From DATDCV01 sp036524155 (GTDB taxonomy: Bacteria; Verrucomicrobiota; Verrucomicrobiia; Limisphaerales; UBA8199), in contig DATDCV010000609.1 in the NCBI GenBank assembly GCA_036524155.1, positions 1-9,042 on the forward strand: 9,042 nt of DNA, in the 5' to 3' direction. Made by a program: the position numbers and the translations under genes. The notes below the pieces were generated by a model, which was given only the letters and a program-made list of their open reading frames with translations, was not told where the DNA came from and did not search any database. Position 1 is the stretch's first letter. The number at the start of each line of letters is the position of its first letter. Positions 1 to 6,599 of the stretch are shown here, one piece after another.

Positions 1-414
1 GTGTCCCCTTGCCTATCCTGTTGCCTTGTGAGCAGGCTGGCGAGAATCCTGGCGTTGTTGTTGCTGACCTTCTGGGGGCTGGCGACGGTACACTGCCGCC
101 TCGAGGAGATGCCTGGCTTCGGGTTTCTCGCCTGCTGCCACCATACTGGCTCCACTCCCCACCAGGACGACGATTGCAGCCGTGACGGCTGTGCGACCGT
201 TGAATCCGGGTTTTATAAACTTGAGGAACAACCGGTCGCCGCAGTTCAACTGCTGGTTCCGGTGAGCTTCTTACCGCCTCTCGCCCAGTCAGACCCTATC
301 AGCGACCTTGTCCGGTCCCCCACGGCGCGGTCCGTCTCTTCTGAATTGCCTCATACCTGGCAGTTTTTGTTGCGCACGGCGCTGCCGCCCCGTGCGCCTT
401 CGATGGCCTCCTGA
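1..414 (+). CDS. Small exported Cys/His-rich protein preceding the metal-efflux operon
   Basis: 137 residues if read from the GTG at position 1. The window starts there, so the true start could lie upstream, or at the in-frame GTG at 28, which places the basic n-region directly before the hydrophobic stretch. Residues about 13-30 (ARILALLLLTFWGLATV) form a signal peptide or membrane anchor. After it comes a dense set of possible metal ligands: C32, C45, C46, H47, H48, H54, D56-D58, C59 and C64, followed by the run VESGFYK at 67-73. The C-terminal 60 residues are Pro/Ser/Leu-rich and featureless. I do not recognise a named family. From its position 114 bp upstream of czcC, I infer a periplasmic metal-binding or sensing accessory of the efflux system; a function is not established. 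No Shine-Dalgarno sequence can be judged. Moderately sure it is a real gene, because the signal segment and ligand cluster are unlikely by chance. Confidence 0.6.
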   Translation: MSPCLSCCLVSRLARILALLLLTFWGLATVHCRLEEMPGFGFLACCHHTGSTPHQDDDCSRDGCATVESGFYKLEEQPVAAVQLLVPVSFLPPLAQSDPISDLVRSPTARSVSSELPHTWQFLLRTALPPRAPSMAS

Positions 415-419
415 TTCGT

Positions 420-448
420 CCGGTCCGGGTCGGCAAGGCCCGAACCGG
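420..448 (+). promoter_or_regulatory. Hairpin 1 in the czcC leader
   Basis: Arms CCGGTCCGGG (420-429) and CCCGAACCGG (439-448) pair in 9 of 10 positions around a 9-nt loop, five bases after the stop codon of the first gene. No T-tract follows, so it is not a typical intrinsic terminator. It could be a processing or attenuation element between the small gene and czcC, or chance pairing in GC-rich DNA. Confidence 0.35.
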
Positions 449-462
449 ATCTCGCTCAAGGT

Positions 463-486
463 GCACGGCATGCCTCGATGTCGTGC
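463..486 (+). promoter_or_regulatory. Hairpin 2 in the czcC leader
   Basis: Arms GCACGGCAT (463-471) and ATGTCGTGC (478-486) form a 9-bp stem with one G-U pair and a 6-nt loop (GCCTCG). It lies 42 nt before the czcC ATG. A loosely T-rich run (actttgttctt) begins a few bases downstream but is interrupted. Together with hairpin 1 it could be a terminator/attenuator pair controlling read-through into the pump genes; this is inferred from structure only. Confidence 0.35.
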
Positions 487-528
487 CAACAGTCACTTTG
501 TTCTTGTGGTGTTTGAACGTTGTTAGTC

Positions 529-1902
529 ATGAAACCCAAAGCCCCTATGCCGGCGTTAAGGCGTCGGAGATTTCGAAACTGGCGGACGCTCGCAAGCCCC
601 GCAGTCATGCTGATGGCAGTGGGAATCGCGGCTGCCGAAGGCCGGGCGGCACCAGCCGCCGGGGACGCTGACTCGCCTGCGATCCCGCCGGCACCCGCCC
701 GTGCCAATACCAACCTGCTGACCCTCGACAACGCCATCCGCCTGGCGCTGGCCAACAACCCGGAGCTCCGCGCCAGCCGGGGACGGGTGGCAGCATCAGC
801 CGGTCGCGCGTACCAGGCACGCCTCTGGCCGAATCCTCAGTTGACTCTGGGCACCGAGGATGTCCCGGTGAGCGGAGGCAGCTTCCGCGAATCCAAGAAC
901 ACCATCGGACTGGATCAGAGAGTGCCTTTCCCGGGCAAGAAGAAACTGGACGCCCAGATCGGGGTTGCGGGCGTGTCGCTAACGCAGGCTGAGTGGGCCC
1001 TGCGTCGGCTCGGATTGGTTCGCGACGTCAAAGTAGCTTTCTACCGGGTTCTGGCGGCGCAACGGTTGACGGACGTCGGGCGTGAATTGGTTCAAGTCGC
1101 GGCAACCTCCGAAACCACAGCCCGCAAACGGGTCGAGGCGGGCGCGGCGGCCGACCAGGAACAGCTTCGCGCGGAAATCCAGGCCGCTCAGGCCCGCGCC
1201 GAACTCTCCGGGTTCGAGCGGGACCTGGCGACAGCACGACAGGATCTGAACCTGTTGTTGGGAAGCCCGGACCTGCCGGCCGCAACCGTCTTCGGCGATC
1301 TAACAGAGGCGCCTGACCGCAGCCTGCTGGGAAACCCGCCGGAACGGTGGCTTGCCCAACATCCGAGTGCGGCGGCAGCGCGCGCGGTCCGGGACCGCGC
1401 AGAAGTGGAACTGAGACGCGCCCGCCTCGAACCCTACCCCGACGTTACGTTCGGGGTGGATGGCGGGCGAGAGGGCACTGCCGACACTGCGATAGTGCAA
1501 TTCCGGTTAGGAGTGCCCTTACCCATTATTGACCGGTCCAAAGGGCGAAAGCAGGAGGCACGCGCGAATGCCGATGTCGCCCAGGCGGAACTCGCCGCCA
1601 CGGAACAACGACTGCTGCGCGAGTGGGGAGCCGCCAGCGAGCGCTTTCGCGCCGCAGCCGACCAGGTGACGATCTATCGCGAGCAGATCCTGCCCAAAGC
1701 CACCCGCGCCTTGCGACTCGTCCAGACCGGGTTTGAGCAAGGCAAGTTCGGCTTCATCGACCTGCTCGATACCCAACGCACCACCGCCGAGGCACGACTG
1801 GCTTACCAACAAAAATTGCTTGAACTGAATGCCGCCCAGGCGGAACTCGAAGCGTTTCTCGAACCACAGCCGCAACGATTTTCAACCACCAGGAATAATT
1901 AG
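529..1902 (+). CDS. czcC: TolC-family outer-membrane efflux channel (CzcC-like)
   Basis: Outer-membrane component of a tripartite heavy-metal RND pump; the trimer gives the exit duct through the outer membrane and periplasm. 457 residues from the ATG at 529, within the usual 420-480 range of the family. The frame stays open to a TTG at 520, but the ATG is preferred; neither has a clear Shine-Dalgarno sequence. The N-terminus has a strongly basic n-region (RRRRFRNWR) and a hydrophobic segment near residues 21-36, a signal peptide. Two outer-membrane efflux repeats follow. The first opens with LTLDNAIRLALANNPEL and contains WPNPQLTLGTED and QRVPFPGKKKLDAQ. The second carries YPDVTFGVDGG and the family-typical GKFGFIDLLDTQRTTAEARL near the C-terminus. 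Long Ala/Glu/Arg-rich helices between them fit the alpha-barrel. The stop codon lies 3 bp before czcB, so the genes are co-transcribed. The family is secure; the czc rather than cus/cnr/nccC label rests on its partner genes. Confidence 0.93.
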   Translation: MKPKAPMPALRRRRFRNWRTLASPAVMLMAVGIAAAEGRAAPAAGDADSPAIPPAPARANTNLLTLDNAIRLALANNPELRASRGRVAASAGRAYQARLWPNPQLTLGTEDVPVSGGSFRESKNTIGLDQRVPFPGKKKLDAQIGVAGVSLTQAEWALRRLGLVRDVKVAFYRVLAAQRLTDVGRELVQVAATSETTARKRVEAGAAADQEQLRAEIQAAQARAELSGFERDLATARQDLNLLLGSPDLPAATVFGDLTEAPDRSLLGNPPERWLAQHPSAAAARAVRDRAEVELRRARLEPYPDVTFGVDGGREGTADTAIVQFRLGVPLPIIDRSKGRKQEARANADVAQAELAATEQRLLREWGAASERFRAAADQVTIYREQILPKATRALRLVQTGFEQGKFGFIDLLDTQRTTAEARLAYQQKLLELNAAQAELEAFLEPQPQRFSTTRNN

Positions 1903-1905
1903 ACC

Positions 1906-3192
1906 ATGAACACTCGATACTCGCTCAAGCTCGCAGCCACGGCCGGTTTCGCCGCCCTGGCGTTGGTTGCGGGGTGTAACAATAAACCGGACACGGCCGC
2001 CGATACAGAACCCGGGCACGCGGGCCACGAACACTCAACAATGGAGACCGCCGGCAAGGGCGCCCCCGGTGGGACTGCGCGGATGTGCTCTGAACATGGC
2101 GTTCCGGAAGCGGAATGCGCGGTCTGCAAACCGGAGTTAGCCTCCAGACTGAAGCCGGGCGAAAGCCTGAAAGTGCGGCTGCCCTCGACCAACTCGATAG
2201 CGATAGTGGGCGCGCAGACCGCGGCGCCCGAAAGGGGTGCCATCGCGGACGGCGTCGAATGCGTGGCGGAAGTCAGCTTCAACCAAAACAAGCTGGCCCA
2301 GATCGCCGCGCCCGTTAGCGGAATTATTCAAGCCGTGGACGTCGACCTGGGCAGCAAAGTGGAAGAAAAGCAGACTGTGGCCAGGATTTGGTCGGCGTCG
2401 ATCGCGGAAGCATTGGCCAAGGCAGTGCTCTCTCACCAGACATTGGATCGGGAACGCAAGCTGCGCTCCGATCGGGTCACCTCGCAGGCCGCGCTCGAGG
2501 AAGCGGAGGCGACCCACCGGGCCGCCTGCCAGCAACTGCGCACGCTGGGTTTCACTGAGGAACAGATCGATGCGATGGGTAAGCAACCTCAGGAACAGGT
2601 CTTGATGGAGGTCCGCGCGCCGTTCGCCGGTGAAATCGTCGAGCGCATGGCGGTGCGAGGATCGCTGGTGGACGCCGGCAAGCCACTGTTCACACTGGCG
2701 GACCACTCGACCGTCTGGGCCATGCTGCAGGTGCCGGAAACGGCGCTCGGCCGGGTCCGTGTGGGCCAGTTGGTGGAATTACGGGTCGATTCGCTCCCCA
2801 GCCAGGTCTTCGCGGGCAAGCTCACTTGGATCGGACCGGCGGTCGATGAGCGCACGCGGATGGCGCGCGCCCGGGCCGAGTTCGCCAATCCCGAGCGCCT
2901 GCTCAAGGACAAGATGTTTGCCACGGCGCGAATACTGACACGTCAGGCGGAGGGGGCGCTGCTGGTGCCGCGATCCGCCGTCCAGTATTTCGAGGGCAAG
3001 CCCTTTGTCTTTGTAAAGCGAGCGGATGATTTATTTGACGCGCGGGCACTGCGGTTGGGAGCGAGCTTCGGTGGCCGCTTTGAGGTTCTGGCGGGTTTGG
3101 ATAGCGACGAGCAGATTATTGTCAGTCGTGGTTTTGCCCTGAAGTCGGCCATGTTGATGTCGCGCCTGGGTGCGGGGTGCGCCGACGACTGA
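1906..3192 (+). CDS. czcB: RND efflux periplasmic adaptor lipoprotein (CzcB-like) with N-terminal Cys/His metal motif
   Basis: Membrane-fusion protein linking the inner-membrane pump to the outer-membrane channel. 428 residues from ATG 1906; an AGGA at 1891-1894 is a weak ribosome site. The lipobox LVAGC puts the lipid-bearing Cys at residue 24, followed by Asn, so the protein is membrane-anchored. Residues 38-43 read HAGHEH. Residues 61-74 read CSEHGVPEAECAVC, a C-x2-H-x6-C-x2-C arrangement resembling a small zinc-type site; adaptors in metal pumps often have extra metal-binding ends. The standard domains then follow: first lipoyl half near 130-160 (AAPVSGIIQAVDVDLGSKV), an alpha-hairpin near 160-225, second lipoyl half (VRAPFAGEIVERMAVRGSLV) near 235-258, a beta-barrel containing VWAMLQVPE, and a membrane-proximal domain with LLVPRSAVQ. 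It sits between czcC (3 bp) and czcA (29 bp). Family assignment is firm; metal specificity is inferred. Confidence 0.94.
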   Translation: MNTRYSLKLAATAGFAALALVAGCNNKPDTAADTEPGHAGHEHSTMETAGKGAPGGTARMCSEHGVPEAECAVCKPELASRLKPGESLKVRLPSTNSIAIVGAQTAAPERGAIADGVECVAEVSFNQNKLAQIAAPVSGIIQAVDVDLGSKVEEKQTVARIWSASIAEALAKAVLSHQTLDRERKLRSDRVTSQAALEEAEATHRAACQQLRTLGFTEEQIDAMGKQPQEQVLMEVRAPFAGEIVERMAVRGSLVDAGKPLFTLADHSTVWAMLQVPETALGRVRVGQLVELRVDSLPSQVFAGKLTWIGPAVDERTRMARARAEFANPERLLKDKMFATARILTRQAEGALLVPRSAVQYFEGKPFVFVKRADDLFDARALRLGASFGGRFEVLAGLDSDEQIIVSRGFALKSAMLMSRLGAGCADD

Positions 3193-3207
3193 AGCCCACG
3201 CGGCTTC
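3191..3207 (+). promoter_or_regulatory. Intercistronic hairpin at the czcB-czcA junction
   Basis: GAAGCC (3191-3196) and GGCTTC (3202-3207) form a perfect 6-bp stem with a 5-nt loop, overlapping the czcB stop codon. The czcA start lies 14 nt downstream and has no Shine-Dalgarno sequence. The hairpin could affect mRNA stability or translation of czcA. It is short, so chance is a real alternative. Confidence 0.25.
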
Positions 3208-3221
3208 GCCCCTATTGACCT

Positions 3222-6200
3222 ATGCTCAACTGGATCATCAGCTTTTCCCTGAAGAACCGCGCGCTGGTGTGCGTGCTGGCTCTGGCGCTCGTCGTGGTCG
3301 GGATCTGGACCCTGACCATCCTTCCCATCGACGCCTTCCCGGACACGACGCCGGTGCAGGTGCAGATCAACACCACCGCGGCGGCGCTGAATCCGCAGGA
3401 GACAGAGGCGCAAATCACTATGCCCGTGGAACTGGCGATCAGCGGCCTGCCGGGTCTCCAGAACGTGCGCTCCATCTCGAAGTTCGGGCTGTCCCAGGTC
3501 GTGGCGACGTTTAACGACAGCCTCGACATCTATAAAGCGCGGCAACTCATCATGGAACGGCTCCAGACGGTGGAACTGCCGGAAGGCCTCGCGCGCCCGC
3601 AGCTCGGCCCCATCGCCACCGGGTTAGGCGAGGTCTTCCACTATGTGGTGCGTTCCACCGATACAAACCGCACGGCCACTGAGTTGCGCGTGCTGCAGGA
3701 TTGGGTCGTGAAACCGCAGCTTCGCAAGGTGGCAGGCGTCGCCGAGGTGAATACCTGGGGTGGCTTCGAGAAACAATACCACGTGATAGTGGAGCCCGAT
3801 CGGCTGATCAAATACCGCATGACTCTCGAAGAGCTGGTCGGAGCACTCCAGGCCAACAACCAAAACGTGGGCGGCGGCCAGGTCGTGCGGAGCGGGGAAT
3901 CTCTTTTGGTCCACGGTGTGGGGCTGACGACCAACACGCAGGAAATTGCCAACATAGTCATCGCCAGCCATGACGGAACGCCGGTCCGCGTGCGAGATGT
4001 GGCGACGGTGAGGGAGGATCATGAGATAAGGCGCGGCGCGGTGACGGCCGACGGCCGCGGGGAAGCGGTGTTGGGGCTCGGGTTTATGCTGATGGGGGAG
4101 AACAGCGCCGTGGTAACGCATGCACTCAAAGCAAAGCTCGCCGAAGTGCAGAAGTCCCTCCCGCCGGATGTCAAACTGGAAGTGCTCTACGACCGGACCG
4201 AACTCGTCGACAACGTGATTCGCACGGTCGAACACAATCTCCTGGCGGGAGCGCTTCTGGTCATCGCTATCCTGTTCGCATTCCTCGGCAATCTGCGCGC
4301 GGGCCTAATCGTCGCGGTGGCGATACCCTTGTCGATGCTCTTCGCGGGAAACTTCATGTTGCAGGCCGGCATAGCCGCCAGTCTTCTCAGCCTGGGCGCG
4401 GTGGACTTCGGGCTCATCGTCGACGGCGCGGTGGTGATGGTCGAAAATGTCATGCGGCGGCTGGCGATGCGCCAGAAGGAGCTGGGGCGGCAACTCACCG
4501 AGGGCGAGCGTGCGGAGGTGCTGCGAACCGCGCCGGTCGAAGTGGCGAGGCCCGTGGCCTTCGGCGTGGGCATTATCCTGATCGTGTTCCTGCCAATTCT
4601 GACACTCGAGGGCATCGAAGGTAAGCTGTTCAAGCCAATGGCGCTGACACTGATTTTCGCACTGGCGGGTTCCCTCATCCTGGCGCTGACATTAACGCCC
4701 GTGCTCATGGCGCTTTTTCTGCCCCGGCACTTCAAGGAACGCGAGCCCTGGCTGGTGCGCCTGACCCAACGGCTCTACGACCCAATGCTCGCCTGGGCGC
4801 TGCGGTTCGGAAAATCCACCTTATTCGGCGCTCTCGCGGTCTGCCTGGGCGCGCTGGTGCTGGCCTCGCGCCTGGGGGGCGAGTTCCTGCCGAAGTTAGG
4901 CGAGGGAGCGATCGTGGGAACCACCGTGCGTCTCGCTGGTATTTCCGTGGACGAATCGGTCGCACAAAACGACCGCATCGAGCAAGCGTTGCTGAAAGAG
5001 TTTCCTAACGAACTGGAACACATTTGGACGCGCCTGGGGAGCGCGGAGGTTGCGACCGACCCGATGGGCGTGGAACTGGCTGACTTTTTCCTGGCGCTGA
5101 AGCCGCGCGCGGAATGGAAGAAGGCGCGCACACAAACGGAGTTGACTGAGCAACTGCGCAACACGCTCAACCAGGTGCCGGGCTTGAGGCCCGTGTTCAG
5201 CCAGCCTATCGAAATGCGCCTGAACGAGCTCATCGCGGGAATCCGGGGGGACATCGGGATTAAGGTCTATGGGGACGACCTCGATGAATTGCGGCGGCTG
5301 GGGGCGGAGGTGCAAACGGTGCTGGCGGGGATCCGCGGCGCCAGCGAAGCCTCGGTTGAACAGTTGACAGGGCAGACCTTCCTGCAAGTGCGCGTCGACC
5401 CCCAGGCTATCGCTCGTTACGGTGTCCCGACTCGTCACGTGCTCAACGTTGTCGAGGCCGTCGGTTCGAGGCGCGTGGGGGATGTGCGCGAGGGGCAGCG
5501 GCGTTTTCCGCTCGTGGTGCGACTCCCCGACAAACAGCGCACCGACCCGGACGCGCTGGCCACCACTCTCATCCCAACGGCGGCAGGACCCGTGCTACCG
5601 CTCCACCAGGTAGCTAAAGTGACGGAACTCGAAGGTCCCTCCACCATCAACCGCGAATGGGGCAAGCGTCGCATCACGGTACAGTGCAACGTTCGCGGGC
5701 GCGACGTAAAAAGTTTTGTCGCCGAAGGCAGAGAGAAGATCAGTGCGCGAGTGAAATTGCCCGAGGGCTACACCATCGAGTGGGGTGGTCAGTTCGAGAA
5801 CATGGAGCGCGCCAACCGGAGGTTGATGATCGTTGTACCAATGGCGCTGGCCCTTATCTTTGTGCTGCTATTCTTCAGCTTGAAAACACTCCGGGAGGTA
5901 TTGATCGTCGCCTCGGGCATCCCGCTCGGACTGGTGGGGGGAGTGTTGGCGCTGTGGGCGCGCGGCATGCCTTTTACGGTCAGCGCAGCCGTCGGCTTCA
6001 TCGCCCTGAGCGGTGTCGCGATACTCAACGGCCTGGTCCTCGTCACTTTCATCAAACAGAGACTCGAAGCGGGCGCACCGGTGGCCACTGCCGTGCGCGA
6101 AGGGTGCCGGGTGCGTTTGCGGCCAGTTCTCATGACCGCCTTGGTTGCAGCAGTTGGCTTTATTCCCATGGCAGTCAATGTCGGCGTCGGCGGCGAGGTG

Positions 6201-6317
6201 CAGCGGCCACTCGCCACCGTGGTTATCGGCGGGATTATCACCAATACCCTCCTGACTCTGGTCGTCCTGCCCACCCTCTACACGACCTTCAGGCCCCGTA
6301 AACCGAAATCCGCATAA
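3222..6317 (+). CDS. czcA: Heavy-metal RND efflux permease (CzcA-like, HME family)
   Basis: Inner-membrane proton/metal antiporter and motor of the pump, taking metal ions from the periplasm or cytoplasm and passing them to the adaptor and channel. 1031 residues, normal for HME-RND proteins (about 1020-1070). The plan is the usual one: TM1 near 11-30, periplasmic porter domain to about 335 (VAEVNTWGGFEKQYHV), TM2-TM6 about 338-495, TM7 near 530-550, a second porter domain, and TM8-TM12 from about 868 to the end. TM4 carries DFGLIVDGAVVMVEN with D395, D401 and E408. This is the exact spacing of D402/D408/E415 in Cupriavidus CzcA, which are needed for proton-driven transport. Aligned by eye with remembered CusA, the copper-binding Met573/623/672 fall on T567, L619 and E669, so Cu/Ag export is unlikely and a divalent cation (Zn, Co, Cd, Ni) is favoured. 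No Shine-Dalgarno sequence; the start is supported by the typical MLNWIISFSLKNR opening. Confidence 0.96.
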   Translation: MLNWIISFSLKNRALVCVLALALVVVGIWTLTILPIDAFPDTTPVQVQINTTAAALNPQETEAQITMPVELAISGLPGLQNVRSISKFGLSQVVATFNDSLDIYKARQLIMERLQTVELPEGLARPQLGPIATGLGEVFHYVVRSTDTNRTATELRVLQDWVVKPQLRKVAGVAEVNTWGGFEKQYHVIVEPDRLIKYRMTLEELVGALQANNQNVGGGQVVRSGESLLVHGVGLTTNTQEIANIVIASHDGTPVRVRDVATVREDHEIRRGAVTADGRGEAVLGLGFMLMGENSAVVTHALKAKLAEVQKSLPPDVKLEVLYDRTELVDNVIRTVEHNLLAGALLVIAILFAFLGNLRAGLIVAVAIPLSMLFAGNFMLQAGIAASLLSLGAVDFGLIVDGAVVMVENVMRRLAMRQKELGRQLTEGERAEVLRTAPVEVARPVAFGVGIILIVFLPILTLEGIEGKLFKPMALTLIFALAGSLILALTLTPVLMALFLPRHFKEREPWLVRLTQRLYDPMLAWALRFGKSTLFGALAVCLGALVLASRLGGEFLPKLGEGAIVGTTVRLAGISVDESVAQNDRIEQALLKEFPNELEHIWTRLGSAEVATDPMGVELADFFLALKPRAEWKKARTQTELTEQLRNTLNQVPGLRPVFSQPIEMRLNELIAGIRGDIGIKVYGDDLDELRRLGAEVQTVLAGIRGASEASVEQLTGQTFLQVRVDPQAIARYGVPTRHVLNVVEAVGSRRVGDVREGQRRFPLVVRLPDKQRTDPDALATTLIPTAAGPVLPLHQVAKVTELEGPSTINREWGKRRITVQCNVRGRDVKSFVAEGREKISARVKLPEGYTIEWGGQFENMERANRRLMIVVPMALALIFVLLFFSLKTLREVLIVASGIPLGLVGGVLALWARGMPFTVSAAVGFIALSGVAILNGLVLVTFIKQRLEAGAPVATAVREGCRVRLRPVLMTALVAAVGFIPMAVNVGVGGEVQRPLATVVIGGIITNTLLTLVVLPTLYTTFRPRKPKSA

Positions 6318-6336
6318 GTTCTCTAACTCGGCAGGC

Positions 6337-6353
6337 CTGCCTCGCCGAGGCAG
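6337..6353 (+). terminator. GC-rich hairpin after czcA, possible terminator
   Basis: CTGCCTC (6337-6343) pairs perfectly with GAGGCAG (6347-6353) around a 3-nt loop, 20 bases after the czcA stop. An overlapping perfect 12-bp palindrome, GGCAGGCCTGCC (6330-6341), offers a competing fold. No T-run follows, so it is not a canonical intrinsic terminator. It could end or protect the czc mRNA, or be part of a dispersed palindromic repeat. Confidence 0.35.
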
Positions 6354-6367
6354 CCGGGACTTACGTT

Positions 6368-6376
6368 GCTGTGTTT
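6368..6376. repeat. Left target-site duplication of the 121-bp element
   Basis: GCTGTGTTT directly abuts the left end of the inverted-repeat element and is repeated exactly at 6498-6506 abutting its right end. A perfect 9-bp copy placed exactly at both ends is the expected scar of transposition. Confidence 0.75.
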
Positions 6377-6497
6377 CAGCGCGGATGCATGAAAGGGGTG
6401 GGGACGGCCTCGTCCCCATCTGGAGCTGCTATCATTTCAGCCAACGCAGGGACGAGGCCGTCCCCGCCCCCTTCTGAAGCTTCATGCATACGCGCTG
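6377..6497. mobile_element. MITE-like non-autonomous element, 121 bp, with long inverted arms
   Basis: The termini are inverted repeats: CAGCGCGGATGCATGAA (6377-6393) and, read on the minus strand from 6497, CAGCGCGTATGCATGAA, 16 of 17 identical. Inward, GGGGACGGCCTCGTCCC on the left has its complement in GGGACGAGGCCGTCCCC on the right (6449-6465), so each arm is about 40 bp with one small insertion (about 6473-6480) on the right. The inner block is itself a hairpin (GGGACG-GCCT-CGTCCC), so the RNA or single strand can fold as one long stem or as two small ones. About 30 bp separate the arms. There is no coding capacity. Direct 9-bp duplications flank it. A 9-bp duplication is known from IS1 and part of the IS4 group, but the transposase that moved this element cannot be named from here. 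It sits between czcA and the CBM-like gene and could also act as a bidirectional terminator. Confidence 0.75.
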
Positions 6498-6506
6498 GCT
6501 GTGTTT
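6498..6506. repeat. Right target-site duplication of the 121-bp element
   Basis: GCTGTGTTT, identical to 6368-6376, directly follows the CGCGCTG right end of the element. Removing the element plus one copy would restore a continuous ...acgttGCTGTGTTTagatcg... sequence. Confidence 0.75.
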
Positions 6507-6525
6507 AGATCGCATGAGTTTGGGG

Positions 6526-6554
6526 TTGAACATCCGTTCGGTTCCTCGTATCTT
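6526..6554 (+). promoter_or_regulatory. Candidate sigma70-type promoter for the CBM-like gene
   Basis: TTGAAC (6526-6531) and TATCTT (6549-6554) are separated by exactly 17 bp, each matching 4 of 6 consensus bases. Transcription would start near 6561, giving a leader of about 40 nt before the ATG at 6600. It lies just outside the right end of the mobile element, so the gene probably has its own promoter. Weak evidence, as such matches occur by chance. Confidence 0.3.
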
Positions 6555-6599
6555 GACGTCGGTCACCCACTTTAACGCAGTTTGCGATCGTAGCGGGCA

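Noticed and set aside
4187..4735. 182-residue minus-strand open frame inside czcA
   Set aside because: It lies fully within a well-supported RND permease, is Arg/Ser/Thr-rich with no fold-like pattern, and is explained by high GC of the opposite strand.
4775..5438. Two overlapping minus-strand frames of 159 and 180 residues inside czcA
   Set aside because: Both are antisense shadows of the permease porter domain, with low-quality Arg/Pro/Ser composition and mutual overlap.
5657..6301. 214-residue + strand frame overlapping the end of czcA
   Set aside because: Out-of-frame reading of the permease TM region; Arg/His/Gly-rich with no hydrophobic segments, while the czcA frame gives clear TM helices.
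6377..6497. Reading the inverted-repeat element as a CRISPR repeat or simple terminator only
   Set aside because: There is just one unit with no spacers, and the exact 9-bp flanking duplication fits transposition better than a plain terminator.
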